64,000 nucleotides of DNA. It comes from Cornus controversa (Eukaryota > Streptophyta > Magnoliopsida > Cornales > Cornaceae). Below are positions 1 through 12,897 of the stretch, piece after piece; position 1 is the stretch's first letter, and every line of letters begins with the position of its first letter. Location: contig CM048846.1 of NCBI GenBank assembly GCA_026545225.1, forward strand, positions 12,878,975 to 12,942,974, in the 5' to 3' direction. The translations under genes were made by a program, and so were the position numbers. The notes beneath the pieces were generated by a model. That model had not been told where the DNA came from, searched no databases, and worked only from the letters and a program-made list of their open reading frames with translations.

Positions 1-1980
1 TCACTTGAACAAGGACATGACAATCTTTCTTACAATAACGTCCAAAGCAAACATAACATGCCATTTTGTCTGGGTTAAGACAACACATTGTTTTTTTATT
101 TCGTTTGGTCCATACGTTGCTTGGTCAAATAATTTCTCTTTTCTGAAATTATTGTTCAAATAAATTTCAAGCTTATTTACGCTTCTTTTCTGGCTCGTGA
201 AAAAAATCCTATTAAAAAAATATATAAAGGTTCATACTAAGTAGAAATGAAACTTATTCAAGTTTTATTCTCAAAAAGAATCAACAAACTAAGTATATAC
301 AATTAAAAAATATAATGTCAACACTTGTTTAAATTTTTATATTTATTTTTGTTTCAACAAAAATTATGACCCAGTATATTTATAATTATTTGATGTGTGT
401 TTGTAAATATTTGAAAAAAAAAAAAAAAAACCTAAAAAGGAACAGTGTTGCATACGAACAGTGGCTAGAGAGGCATTTTTGCCTTTGTGTTTTGTCGTTT
501 TACTTTCTCACGCAACGTAGATGCGCGTGGGCTCATGTTTATAACGATTTCATGTGATGCTAATTAGGGTTGGTTCCTTGCGCAACGTGGTCTCGTATTC
601 AGTACAGGCTGTGCAGTCACCAGTGGGCCCAGTTTTCGGAAGCTTCAGGGCCCGTGTCAGTCAGCCCAAGTCCCGCTGTCCACCGATCGCCCTTCCATTT
701 GGACTGATTTGAGATCCTCAGCTAAGCAAACAAAATAACTATAAAGTTGCTGGTAGGAAATGACACTCAATGAGGATATCGTACTTCAAACGGTCACCAG
801 ATTTTAAAGATAAATTTAATGGTATTTGAAAAAAGGAAAAAAATATATAACATACATATAAAAAAAAGTTTTTTTTTATATATATCTTATTTTAATTAAG
901 TATATCATTATTTTTAATTTTTAGATAATAGTTAGAAAAACTCAATCAATCAAAGTTTTCGAATTATATTTTGTTTTTTCACTGCAGAATTCTTTTAGAA
1001 GAAAATAGGTTTTTTTTTTTTACTTTGCAGTTGCTTTTTCTTTTGAAGTAATATAAGAAATGGTATTTCAGATATTATGAGATAATCTTTGGATTTTTCG
1101 GACATTAAACAATAATGCAAAAACCAGACGCATATGCATTTCTTTCTCTCTCTAGAACCATACGCACTGACTTGCCACTTCGTCCCTTCTATTCTCTCAT
1201 TTTATCTATTACAACTCTCACAGACACTGCAAAACTCCTTGTCCTTTGTGTGGAAATACCACCAACCCATTAATGTCAGAGACCTCACAAACTCATCTTC
1301 TTCAATGTTAGCAATAGTAAATGCCTTATCAGCATCTGTTCTGGCTTATCAACAACCTCCATTAGCTTCACTTTAATCAATTCTTTTCATTCAAGACACA
1401 TTCATATACACATTTTCTTCTCTTCCCAAGGTTTGTCTCATGCCTCCTCTGTAGCTATCTTTCAATTTTCCTTCGTCTGCTGTTCTCTATTTTGCCGGAA
1501 AATCTGGACATTCTCAACTGAACATATTTGCATGAGGAATATAGGTTGTTCGTTCATGTCCATTTGTTTTCCTTTAATGGCCAATGTGTTTCTGACCAAG
1601 TTGTAAGCCTTGTTAATCGTTTCATGTGCCTTTTTCTTCCATTTTCTGTCGTCTACTCAGATTTGGGCTTTTGATGCTTACTGGGTTTTCTTTAATTTGG
1701 AAGTTAAGAATGAATTAGTTACCTTATGTGTCCTATGAACATCTGAGCTATGACTTCGAATTCTTCACAAAAGACAAATACTTACTTGGGTCTGTCCTAG
1801 TTCATGAAAATTACCAAAATTTCAAGGTGAAATCTCTCATGGGGTTGTTTTTTTGCTGATTCTGGTTAAGGAACTTTGACCGTTCTGTCTCTGTTTGTCG
1901 TGAACTCTACAGAATTTGCTATCACTCTAGGGTTTTGTTCACCATTGTGAAATCTGAAGCCTTTACTTGGAACTTGTCTA
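1..1980 (+). promoter_or_regulatory. Upstream region and probable leader of the LRR receptor-like kinase
   Basis: No protein gene is supported here. The first 1.1 kb is AT-rich with poly-A/T runs, plus a more GC-balanced patch at about 540-720. From about 1130 the base composition resembles a transcribed leader. A good splice donor follows an AAG near 1431, and acceptor-like sites lie near 1912 and 1930, so a leader intron is possible (inference). An 80-codon open frame at 1134-1376 lies in this putative leader and would be an upstream ORF if transcribed. No convincing TATA box could be chosen among the AT-rich stretches. Confidence 0.4.
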
Positions 1981-4900
1981 ATGGGGTATTCGAAGTTCTT
2001 TGCTATAGTGTTTCTTTCATGGGTTTTCTTTATTTCAAGTACCCATCAATTACAGACCTATCAAACTCAAGTTCTTCTGCAACTAAGGAAGCATTTGGAG
2101 TACCCTTTGCAGTTGGAAATTTGGGAAAATTACACTGGAGATTTGTGTAATTTGTTGCCAACTCCACGTTTGAGCATCACATGCCAGGACAACTTTATTA
2201 CAGAGCTCAAAATTATGGGAGATAAGCTTGCCAAGGTTAGTGAATTCAATGGATTTGCAGTTCCCAATCAGACTTTATCTCAGAGTTTCTCTATTGATTC
2301 TTTTGTTACTACATTGACAAGGTTACCTAGCTTAAGGGTTCTTAGTTTAGTGTCTTTGGGTATTTGGGGACCACTTCCTGATAAAATTCATCGGTTATCT
2401 TCACTTGAACTTCTGGATATAAGTTCAAATTTTATTTTTGGTTCTATTCCACCTCAGTTATCTAGACTGGTGAAGCTTCACACTTTGACATTAGATAGCA
2501 ATTTTTTCAATGACACTGTCCCTAACTGGTTGGATTCGTTGTCCAATCTTACAATTTTGAGCTTCAAGAACAATCATTTGAAGGGTCAGTTTCCTTCTTC
2601 GATATGCAAAATTACAAAACTCACTGATATTGTTTTGTCTCATAACAAGCTTTCTGGTAAATTACCTGATTTGAGTACCTTAACGAGTCTACATTTATTG
2701 GATTTAAGAGAAAACCATTTGGATTCTGAGCTACCACTCATGCCCGAAGGATTGGCTACAGTTCTTTTGAGCAAGAACTCATTCTCGGGTAAAATTCCTG
2801 AACAATTTGGCAAACTAAACCAGCTTCAACACCTTGATCTGTCATTCAATCTCCTGAGTGAAACACCGCCTTCTGCATTATTCTCTTTGCCAAACATCAG
2901 TTATTTGAATTTAGCATCCAATAGGCTGAGTGGGAAACTTTCCAACCATCTGAACTGTGGGGCCGAACTTGGGTATGTCGATATTTCTTCTAACAGGTTG
3001 ATTGGTGCACTTCCTCCTTGCTTGCTTAGTTCTCTGGATAATAGAGTTGTTAAGTTTGGTGGGAATTGCTTGTCCATTGATACTCAACATCAACATCAGG
3101 AATCATATTGCAAAGAAGGCAATACAAGGAAACAGTCCAGGGGAAAAGATATAGGGGTCTTAGTTGGTGTCATTGGGGGAACTGTTATTCTAATGATACT
3201 CTTGGCACTTGGGCTTCTCATTTTGTATAGAAATTTTTTTTCTCGAGGAACATTGGAGCAGCATACATCGCAAAAGGTTGTTCAAGATAATTCACAAACA
3301 GGGATTTCTTCCGAGCTCCTTGCAAATGCCAGTAAGTTGTATATCTGTTAGAATCTAACGTTATTCTGTAGATTATTGTTTGAAAGGAAGCTATTTATGT
3401 GCCCCATATGACTTCAGTTTCACATCTCAGAATATCTAAAAGAAGCTTCATTACAGATTCACACAACTGTTTGTGGGATTTCATAAAAACTTCCTTTGTT
3501 TTTTCATTTGCTTCAGGGCTCATTTCTCAGGCAGTGAAACTAGGGGCACAAAGTGCTCTGGTATACCGATTGTTTTCCTTAGAAGAGTTGCGAGAAGCCA
3601 CAAACAATTTCGATCAATCAACATTCTTGGGTGAAGGATCCACTGGCAAGGTACATCTGAATAACTTCAATATGCTTTGGCTGTTGATGAAGATCAAATT
3701 ATTTTAAAATGGTGATTCTCTTGTTTTACCATGAATCACGATAATTACATTCATAATGCTACAATGAGTGTGACATTGATTTTCCAAAGAGGATTGGAGT
3801 TGGATGAAAAATAAAGAAAAACAGAAAGAGAACGGTTTTCTATTTTATGAGTAATTGAGAACTGTTTTTAGAAAACTGAACCAAACAGGCCCATAGTAGG
3901 TTGGATTGTGAATCTCCTATAGGGATATACATTGTGGTGAGCTTACTTGTAGTTTTTAATTGTTATACGGTTATACCACGGTTCTTTCTTAACTGTAACA
4001 GTAAGAATTCTTTATTCAAAACAAAAACTAGGAAACTGTGAAATTACTGCAATGCAAAATATTCTCTCAATATTGGGAAGGCTAATGTAGGTTTTGTGTT
4101 TTTAGTCATTTAAACCTACTCCAAAATTGTTTAGCTCTTTAGATGGGTGGGAATTTTAGCATAATGAAAGAAAGAAAACATGTAGAGAAAGAATTGCACC
4201 AAATAAAAGAACAAAAAGCAGAGGAAGTTATATGGTCCACCATGTTATAGACAGTGGCAGCATCACCAAGCTAGTAGTAAGAGACTGCATAAGCCATAAG
4301 GTTTGTGCAATAAAAAAATTACATATGCTCTTCTATTTGTTATGTAGTTCTTCTTTTGGCAGGATGTGGGGACGGTGAGCATTGTGTTTTACCCTCAGAA
4401 TCTTTAAGCCTTACAACAGATATGGGTACAAATTTTAGATATGAACATAATGCTTTCATAGGAAGAGAATGACTTTTATATTTGGAATGGACGAATTCAA
4501 GTGCTTGATATAATAGGAACAAAATACAATAAGATGAATGAATCATAAGCTACTTGTCCTATTTAAGGCACATTCTTAAAGAAACTTCCCACACATGTAA
4601 TTAACGTCCCAATCTCAATCTTGAAATCCTATAATGCTGATATGGACACGTACCGAGAGATGAAAATCCTTCTTGTGAGCCTAAAGATGCCTTGGCAGAG
4701 AAACTGGTGACATTAAGCACCTCTTGTGAATATTTTTCAACCAATTGTGTTTGTTTTTGAGGGATGTGGCAACTAAACTATTTAAATATGGAAAATCTTT
4801 AACTAGAGATAGGCAGGGGGCAATTGCCAACCATCAAGTCCAATGTGTCACTGCATTTTTAATTTCTTGCATCTCTTCTCATTTTCATCAAATTATGATT

Positions 4901-7900
4901 TTGAACATTTCTTGTTATTTTTCTATGCGGTGATATCAAAGGACACAGAGGAGTTCAGAAATAGTTTTTGTGACTGAGGAGAAGTGGGTTAGCTGAGTCT
5001 TTTGATTAGCACCCATATTTCTCATTCTAGAATTCGATATGGAAGAACTTCTATTCCTTCTTTCTCTAGCTTTTTGTGAACATAGATGAATGCCTTACGA
5101 GGCAGAAGTACCAATTTTTGTTTTAAAATCTAAATGAAAAGCATGAAGCATGGAGAACTTAACATGAAGGTTGAATCTGCCGAGGTATTGAACATTTCAT
5201 ATTGGCTTATATAACTCCAATGGTGTTTTTTTAATTATCTTCATAGCACACATGGAAAGGATTATACTGTACAAGCAAGTATAACTACAATACCACTTGA
5301 TTATTTTGAAAACCTAGTTTCTGCAACTCATTTCGGCAGCTGCTGATTGACTTTTGTTTAATTTTTACTAAATTTCAATGCGAAGTTCTGGTGGTATGAT
5401 CATTTTTAGCATTGTGGATTCCTCTTCTAGACATTAGGTACAGAAAGTAGCAAGTTATTTCCTGGAGGTATACTTGTTTACTTCAGTTACATGAAGATAA
5501 AATACAACTTAACATGCCCTGGTTGCCGAAAGACCAAAAAATTATGTGAAATAGAGCATGCTGATTCTCTAGAATTGCTTCCTCTACATGATTTGATTCA
5601 ACCCGACACACTGATTCACGGAAATCATGGACCATTAGTTGCAATAAATCACCACACAAAGTGTTTCTCATACGGCGAAGACTGCGCATCTATGCAAGTT
5701 GGATAGCTCTTACATGCAATTAAGATCACTTGGCAATAGGCCAAACAAATGCTTGTGAACTAAGAAGACATTTAAAAGCCCTTCTTAACTGTTTTGCCTT
5801 CATGTAGAGATAGTGAGATGATATATATCGTTGCTATTTGATGCTATATCATCTCATTGCTTTTTAATGCAAATAATTAAGCATTTAAATTTATTGCTCA
5901 GGGTCCTCTTTAACATTTCGTATTCATCTTTTCAGCTTTACAAGGGAAGATTAGAGAATGGGACCTATGTTGCCATACGATCTCTGACTTTGTTTAGAAA
6001 ATATTCAATTCAAAACCTGAAACAGCGGTTGGATTTGCTCTCAAAGCTTCGCCATCCACATCTGGTTAGCCTTTTGGGTCATTGCATTGATGGTGGTGGA
6101 CAAGATTCTACTGCCAATAGGGTCTTCCTTATACATGAATATATGCCCAATGGGAATTTTCGTACTCACCTCTCAGGTCAGTTTAACATAATTGATAATA
6201 CACTTTATCAAACTAGTTGTCGTACATGAATGCATACATGCACATGCAGGAACCGTATGCATACATAATGAGAGCTCAAGTGGAATGGCATGACATGATT
6301 TCTTGGGCTTTTAGTGGTTGGGATACATAGATATACGTCACTCATATACCACAAGTATATATGAAGATGTATAGATGGAGAAGGCCAAATGGGGATGGCA
6401 GGATTTGTTTATCCAGACTTAAATAGTTGGACAGAGCTTTATAAAGTTTTACCATATAAAATCTAGGGAGATGGAGGTTCCAGCTGGACTCTTAGGCCCC
6501 ATTATTAAACCTCGGGATGTTTTCAAGTTCGTAATTATCCCTGTTCTGGCTCTGGAAAACACCATAGGGGAACCTTGGGGTGGTGGATAAAGTTGTAATG
6601 TGGTCTTGAATTTTCTCAATAAACCCACCTCCCTCCTACACAAAAAATGTTGGCGAAAAATTGAGGGAAACAAGGATAGTTTAGGAGGACGCATATAGAT
6701 CAACTAGTCCAAGTTTTGATTTCACCAAATTTTGGCCTCAAGATGATATCCTTGTAGGCACTCAAAGTAGTTATTTGAAAGTAAGCCACATATAATTCAT
6801 ATTTTGTTTATTTATTGTAATAGACGATTTTGCCATTCAAAACTTTAGGTTCAATAATCTTCAATACATGGCAACTTTATTTATTAGAAGCTGTAGAGCT
6901 TTAGTCTAACTATATTTATGGCTGCAGAAAATTGTCCAGATAAGATTCTAAAATGGTCGGATAGATTGGCGGTTCTAATTGGTGTTGCCAAGGCTGTGCA
7001 CTTTTTACATACTGGGGTAATTCCTGCTTCTTTCAGCAACCGATTGAAGACAAATAACATATTGCTTGATGAGCATCGGATTCCTAAGCTGAGCGACTAT
7101 GGAATGTCCATCATCACAGAAGAAAGTGAAAAGCTTGAGGTATATTTCCTGATTATTTGGATTACCTTTATTCATATTGCATTTTTTTTTTCAAGTGGTA
7201 TATCTTATGTAAGTATTATTCATTTTGTAGGCAAAGGGAGATGGTCCTAAATCGAGGTAAATATCCTTCTGAAAAAAACTTTTCTTGAGAGAAATGTTCT
7301 TAGTTGGGTGCACAGGGAATTCTATTTAATTTTATTTTCATGTAAACAAGGTTTGGTTTCTGAAATAACCATCAATGGACAATCTTTGATAGAGCCTGCA
7401 GATTAAAAATACAGAACTTCAGAACTAGGGTGCATGATTTACCAATTGTATTCCATCTTATTGTTGATATGTTATCTTCTACAACAAATCCAAATGCATG
7501 TTGGGGTTGAGCTCGTTGAGTCCATAGCTCCTTTGTGCAAAGAAATGCTACAAGTTAGGTCTGTGTTCAACCCACCCCTCCCAGCACATCGCTTAATGGG
7601 GTCAATGTTGAGATTGCCTTTTTTCGCTACTAAATGGGCTTATCCTGCCTTTTTTTCACACACATATTCACAGATATATGTTTGACGTGGTTGGATGAGA
7701 TGGAATTGACACATTCAAAGTGGAAAATGTTAGTTTACTAGTATACAAGAGGCCTGAATAAGTAACATGTCTATACCTCTTCCCTTTTGCCCCTGCTATT
7801 ATTTCCTTACCACTTTTTAAGGATTCACTTTATTCTTCTACGGTTAAGGATCATAAGCTCTGGTTATTGTAGTATTCTTTGACACTGATAATTGGTTTTA

Positions 7901-8783
7901 TGGTTTATTGTTTTTGCCCGTTTCTAGTTTTAAACAGGTCACTACTGCAACGAATATTCCAATATATATTTGCATGTTTGATTCTTTGGCATGCTTTTTT
8001 GCAGGCATATGACGAAGTTAGAGGATGATGTTTATAACTTTGGTTTCATATTACTTGAATCACTTGTGGGGCCTACAGTAAGTGGAAAAGGAGAAGCATT
8101 TTTGCTAAATGAAATGGTATGCTAAAGCTATTATTAAATGCATTTTCATCTTAATCAACACAATCTAGATATTCCTTTTTAATTTTGGTCCTTGAAATTT
8201 TCCCCGTAAATTCTCACAATATGATAAGTAAGGTTTAGAATTAATCTTTCATTCCCAAAATTAAAAGTGAAATTCATATAGCTTTGTGATTAATTGAGTT
8301 TTTATGCCAATATTAAACTCGATGTATTGTGGCTCAACTTTAATATTTTGTCTTAGTGGATGTAAAATTTAAATCATGAACTTAATTTGTCTTGAAAATT
8401 GAGCTAGATTATTGAGCTTTTTCTACTAAGAAAAAGGAAAAGGTCATTTTATTGATATGTCATCAGTTAAAAAGTGAATTGAATGAGAAATTTTCAGAGA
8501 ATTATTTTGCTTTAGATGGTAGATTTCTGAGAACTGCTTTTATGAATCACAGACATCGTTCGGTAGCCAGGATGGTCGTCAACGAATTGTGGATCCTGTT
8601 GTGCTAACGACTAGTTCGCAAGAGTCCTTGTCAATTGTGATATCCATCACCAACAAATGCATATTGCCGGAGTCATCTTCTCGTCCCTCTTTCGAGGATG
8701 TCCTTTGGAACTTGCAATATGCTGCTCAAGTGCAGGCCACGGCTGATGCTGATCAAAAATCAGATTCTGCATCGCAGTCATAA
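1981..8783 (+). CDS. LRR receptor-like protein with inactive kinase domain (LRR-VI-like)
   Basis: Seven exons join in frame: 1981-3331, 3517-3650, 5936-6176, 6928-7139, 7231-7256, 8005-8116 and 8553-8783, giving 768 residues. All introns are GT-AG. The product has a signal peptide (about 1-23), leucine-rich repeats (about 107-360), a membrane span (about 391-417), then a kinase-like domain (about 455-755). The glycine loop GEGSTG (489-494) is kept. The VAIK lysine is arginine (VAIR, 507-510), the HRD motif is absent (SFSNRL at 610-615), and DFG is DYG (632-634). It should sit in the plasma membrane and signal, if at all, through partners rather than phosphotransfer. Length and layout match plant 'probable inactive LRR receptor-like kinases' of the At1g14390/At2g02780/At3g03770 type (known family; exact orthologue not decided). 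Intron 2 is 2.3 kb with no recognisable content. Confidence 0.9.
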
Positions 8784-9374
8784 CTTCACACGACAGAATG
8801 ACTTTTTAGCTACAACAACATTCCTTCTTATTGCAGCCATGAAATTTCTTGACGTGCCCATAATTTAGCTTTCAGCAGCCTGTCCTGATCATTTTGTACT
8901 GCTTGTGTACAATTGTAAATGTCATTTTTTTCATTTTAATCACTTTACCATGGATGTAGGTGACGTTATAGATTAGAGCTTCCTCAAATACATTTCACCC
9001 CCAATATGTTTGAAGACAGTAGGGAAAGCAAATGTGAAGAAATTGACTAGTTTTACATGAGCTTATAAATTGTGTCAATGGGAGCTTCATTATAACCCTT
9101 TCAAATTATTTGCAATGTGGTCTGAGGACACCATTTGAAAGGAGTTGTTATCACTTGCCATGAGCCTCATAAAAGCTCAGTTTATTGGTCGGTTGGTTAC
9201 AAAGACAATTGTCTTCTGTTGATGACTGACTGTTGGTGTGAGATGCGTATTCAGAACTTACAACAAGACCACAGGGATGCTTAATTAGACAAATCATACC
9301 TCAGAAATAGATAGAAACAAATGACAATAAGCAAGCACTTATGGCCCTTTTTAAACTTTATTAAAGTGATTTAT
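8784..9374. other. 3' flank of the LRR receptor gene
   Basis: This holds the 3' UTR and spacer. No open frame of interest, RNA gene or transposon terminus is seen. The duplicated block of the next locus starts at its right edge. Confidence 0.5.
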
Positions 9375-9407
9375 TAACAGAGTAAAATACTTTTTTGTTA
9401 GCTCCAC

Positions 9408-9410
<3 letters not shown>

Positions 9411-9468
<58 letters not shown>

Positions 9469-9469
9469 G
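9411..9469. repeat. (CA)n-(TA)n microsatellite
   Basis: A run of CA dinucleotides passes into TA dinucleotides. The equivalent point of the duplicated copy (13440-13456) has only TA repeats, so the CA tract expanded in this copy or was lost in the other. Confidence 0.95.
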
Positions 9470-9891
9470 TATTGGATAACATTTTGGTGTTCTTCAGTCA
9501 ATCATAGGCTCTCATAATGAATCAATACATTGACATATTCATAGAGTTACTCAAGGATGAAATATTGTTCCAATAAGCTAAGAGATTTATTTGGAGTAAC
9601 AAAATCAAGTTTAAAGAATGTTGAAAAGTAAAATTGATTTTGTAAGAAAGTAAAATTATTATTGGAATTTTACAGGCCAGGAGCATAATAATTGTATTAG
9701 CTAAAAAGTCATTCTCCTACCTACTTGATATTATTGTTCATTATTATGGTTTAGAAACTATTGACTAGAATTGTCACAAGTTTAGGGTTCCAATGTACTT
9801 GGAAATAAAAAGTATAATTTAATGCAAGGATAAAGTAGGTGGTACAAAGTAGATTACAGTGGTAATTAATGTAGCTATAAAAAAGGCCAAG

Positions 9892-9902
9892 CTATAAAAA
9901 GG
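9892..9902 (+). promoter_or_regulatory. TATA box candidate of DUF674 gene 1
   Basis: A CTATAAAAAGG motif lies about 110 bases before the start codon, and a second similar motif is at about 9875. The duplicate carries a decayed version (CTTTAAAAAGG near 13730). The position fits a plant core promoter; this is inferred. Confidence 0.5.
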
Positions 9903-10007
9903 GTTTATTATGCAAAGCCATTTAGTACAAGTAAATCAGCACAGATATAACTATCTATCTTCTACTCTGCCCCACTTATCATTTGCTATCCCATAACAGT
10001 ACTGTAG

Positions 10008-10742
10008 ATGGAAAAAGCAACAAAAACAACAATAAGCTTGAAGCTACTTGTAAACAAGGATAGTGGGAAGGTGCTTTTTGCTGAGGCTGGAAAGGAGTTT
10101 GTGGACTTCTTGTTTGGACTTCTTGAGCTGCCATTTGGCTCCATTGTAGCCCTTATGGTGGAGCATGGCATGGTTCCTAGGAGTGGGTGCTTTGATAAAA
10201 TCTACCAAAGTGTGCAGAATCTTAGTAATACCTATCTGCAAAAAAACCAGCAGACCAAGGACTCCCTCTTGAGGCCAATGTCAGCCTCAACTTCAAGGCA
10301 CACCCCTCTATTGAAGCAGTTGGCATACGATGGACACACTACTACTACTAGTAATAATGGTTTTTATGGGCATAATAATAATAATACTGAGGGGTACGTT
10401 AAAGAAGTGGTGACTTACATGGTGATGGATGATCTGGAGGTGAAACCTATGTCCACTATATCTAGTGTCACTGTCCTCAACACTTTTGATGTTCAAAATG
10501 TTGGGTGTCTCCAAGAGAAGACAGTGGAGTTTGACATGGGCAAGGTCTGTCTTGTTGGAATATTCTTCTTTCCAATTGTTGTCTTGAGTACGTATCAATT
10601 CTTGTCTCTGAAAAATTGTGTTAATTAATTAATTGAGCCCTTCTTCTTCTTGTTTTGTCAGGGTTTGGAGCTGCTCAAGGCCTCCTTTGAGTCCACCACA
10701 ATCCTGACTGATCTTTTCCTTGGGAAGAAGCCAAGAAAGTAG
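10008..10742 (+). CDS. DUF674 family protein (copy 1)
   Basis: Two exons, 10008-10544 and 10662-10742, give 205 residues. The protein opens with the family hallmark KLLVNK...GKVLFAEAGKEFVDFLFGLL (about residues 12-40). Its second half has YMVMDDLEVKP (about 138-148) and ends with a LLKASF...LTDLFLGKK block encoded by exon 2. These match DUF674 (PF05056), a land-plant family of unknown biochemical role. The product is shorter than many DUF674 proteins, which often carry the unit more than once. The central stretch (about 85-125) is low complexity, with Ser/Thr/Asn runs. Splice sites are GT-AG and the frame is continuous. No signal peptide or membrane span is seen. A TATA-like motif is properly placed. 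The tandem partner at 13851 is damaged, so this is probably the working copy. Confidence 0.88.
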
Positions 10743-11222
10743 TGTGAATGGTCCTTCACATCCAGTGCTAGTAATGCTATGCAAGATTTGATTTTGTTTT
10801 CATAATATATGTATATATATATATATATTAGTAGTTGGTGACTTGGTTTATGAGCCCGGCTAAGCAGTGTAACATGGACTGATGATTTTCTGGCTTTAAG
10901 GGGAGAATGTTTCCATTAAATCAATATATAAAGTATTAATTTTATGATCTTTCTTTGGTAAGTAATGTTTATATATATATATATATTATATACACCAAAT
11001 TAAATGGGGATGATCATATACAGTCAAAGAGTGGCTTATACATACCTGATACCACCCTGTAAATGTAATGAATAAAAAGTTGAGAATGAAAACAGAAACA
11101 GAAGACAGAAACAGAACCCAAAAAAAGAAAAAAAAAAGTGAACCTTCCCCCTTAATAGACAAGGATTAATATGATATTGTCCGCCACTTTAAGGTTACTA
11201 ATACAAAATTATTGCGAGAATA

Positions 11223-12892
11223 TGATGCAAATAATTAATGGTAGTGTCTTGAAAAATGTAGTAAAAGTAACAGAAATTTTATTAGTGCTTTCTAGAAAGT
11301 TGAAAAGTCAGTCTAGGAAAAGGAAGTGTCATTAATATCTCCATATACAAGGGACAACAATTCTATTTTCTGAAATCAAGTTTTTATCAATATATTTTGA
11401 GTTATTTTTAGAGTATAAACTTCTCTAAGGCTTTTCCTAGATTTCCCTTTTGAAATCTAGGCTCCAACGGTGATTGGAGTATTTGAGACTATTTTTCTTT
11501 TCTATTTGCTTCAAGTAGTATTAGAGCTTTTCCTTTTCTTCAGATTTGTGATTATTGCAGATCTATGGCTAGGCAAGGAACCAAGATAGCCTCAAAAGAA
11601 GACTTCGAGAATTTGCAACATCAAATTTCTCTCAACTGAGCACTCTATTAGAACAACCTGGAGCCATTTCTCCTATTCATTTTTCTATTAGAAGACACAG
11701 AGTGTAGCAAACAAAGGCATATCAATGTAAAAAATGGGTAAAACAGCCTGCAAGAGAGATATCAGTGCCATATGAAGCCTAGAAGTGCAAAATGGAGTGC
11801 TGACATAGTTAAACCATCAATAGTGAGCCATAATAGTTTGAATTTTGGTACGTCGCACGCAAGGAGTTGGTATACAAGTCTAGGAGTTCAAAAGCTTTAG
11901 ATAATTGCATCTTTGGAAATTATGTTGATTTTGTGGATGCCCCTTCAGTCTGGGTTGAACTCACTGGATGGGTGGATGAAGAAGGTGAGACACTGGATGA
12001 AAATTCAACATTCTCGCTTCCAGAATTTGACAACAATGAAGGGAAACATGAAGAAAAATCATTATTGAGTAAAGATATTGATTTACATAAGGATATAAGC
12101 CGTTCAAGTGATCTACATGAATCAAAATATTCAACAATTGAAGTTCAATTGGAGGATAGTGAATTTGAGAGTGGAGAGAGAAATGGAACAAATAAGGCAA
12201 AAGAGGAGAAATCTAAAGAAACAATCACAGTCAGAAACTTGTCTAAAGTTGAACTCATTGTTCAACTTGTGACTCATGGATTTGTGAGTACAAATAAGAA
12301 ATCTGATTTAGCAAAATCTAGTCATGGTGGGCAAGCTGAAGATAAAAACACTAAACTTCCAGTTGTACGTGTTGCGGTAAATATGACAACAGATTTAAGT
12401 TTTTTGAATAATTTGATCTGAAGTTTCTTCGTGCATGGATTTGACAAATAATGGATTCCATATGCATGATCTGATATGGGATGGGTTCTTGGCAAAACAC
12501 AGCCAAATGTTGTTCCGATGCAAAAATCAGATTAATTCAGGTAGTGGTTACTAATTTGTGTTCAAGCAGAATTTAAAAATCTACTAAATTTCAAAAAAGA
12601 GATTTGAAAGGTATTCTTTGTCAATAACAACAGATTTGTTTGTTTTCTTCAACCAAGGAAAGGAAGAAAGAAAGGTTGGAAGGGCTTGTTTGGGTTTTCA
12701 ATAGATCTCGAAAAATTGCTTCAAACTCGAGGGCGAGTTTTCTTCAAGAATGAGGGTCTGATGCAAATAATAAATAATTAATGGTAGGGACAGCAATCTT
12801 ATCAATATATTTTGAGTTATTTTCAGAGAATAAACTTCTCTAAGGCTTTTCCCATATTTTCCTTTTGAAATCTAGGCTCTAACGGTATACTT
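11223..12892 (+). mobile_element. Decayed LTR retroelement with truncated 3' LTR
   Basis: Two direct repeats flank an internal region. The left one (about 11223-11515) and the right one (about 12759-12892) both begin TGATGCAAATAA and share a block reading TATCAATATATTTTGAG... at 11388 and 12798. The right copy lacks about 100 bases of the middle and its end. Directly after the left repeat, TAGTATTAGAGC (11516-11527) resembles a degenerate initiator-Met tRNA primer site (consensus TGGTATCAGAGC). Before the right repeat, a CTCGAGGGCGAG segment and a purine stretch resemble the end of a Ty3/gypsy internal region. No polymerase remains. Confidence 0.65.
11867..12421 (+). other. 184-codon open frame inside the decayed LTR element
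   Basis: The frame is acidic and Ser/Glu/Lys-rich (about residues 35-130) with no recognisable domain, membrane span or signal peptide. It lies within the internal region of the decayed retroelement, so it is best read as a leftover of a non-autonomous element or a captured fragment. Coding status is uncertain. Confidence 0.3.
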
Positions 12893-12897
12893 CTGTT

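Larger units (their letters stand above)
9380..11095 (+). repeat. Segmental duplication, copy A (DUF674 gene and flanks)
   Basis: This block and 13405-15415 share promoter, coding and 3' sequence in the same order and orientation, offset by about 3.8-4.3 kb. Clear matches include the stretches 9700-9880 against 13520-13710 and 10830-10960 against 15020-15300. The copies differ by many substitutions and indels, so the event is not very recent. A further shared piece (12898-13290 against 15931-16925) shows that the ancestral unit also held the 3' end of the adenylate kinase-like gene. Confidence 0.9.

Noticed and set aside
1134..1376. 80-codon frame upstream of the LRR receptor
   Set aside because: No domain or signal and a composition like leader DNA; kept only as a possible upstream ORF.
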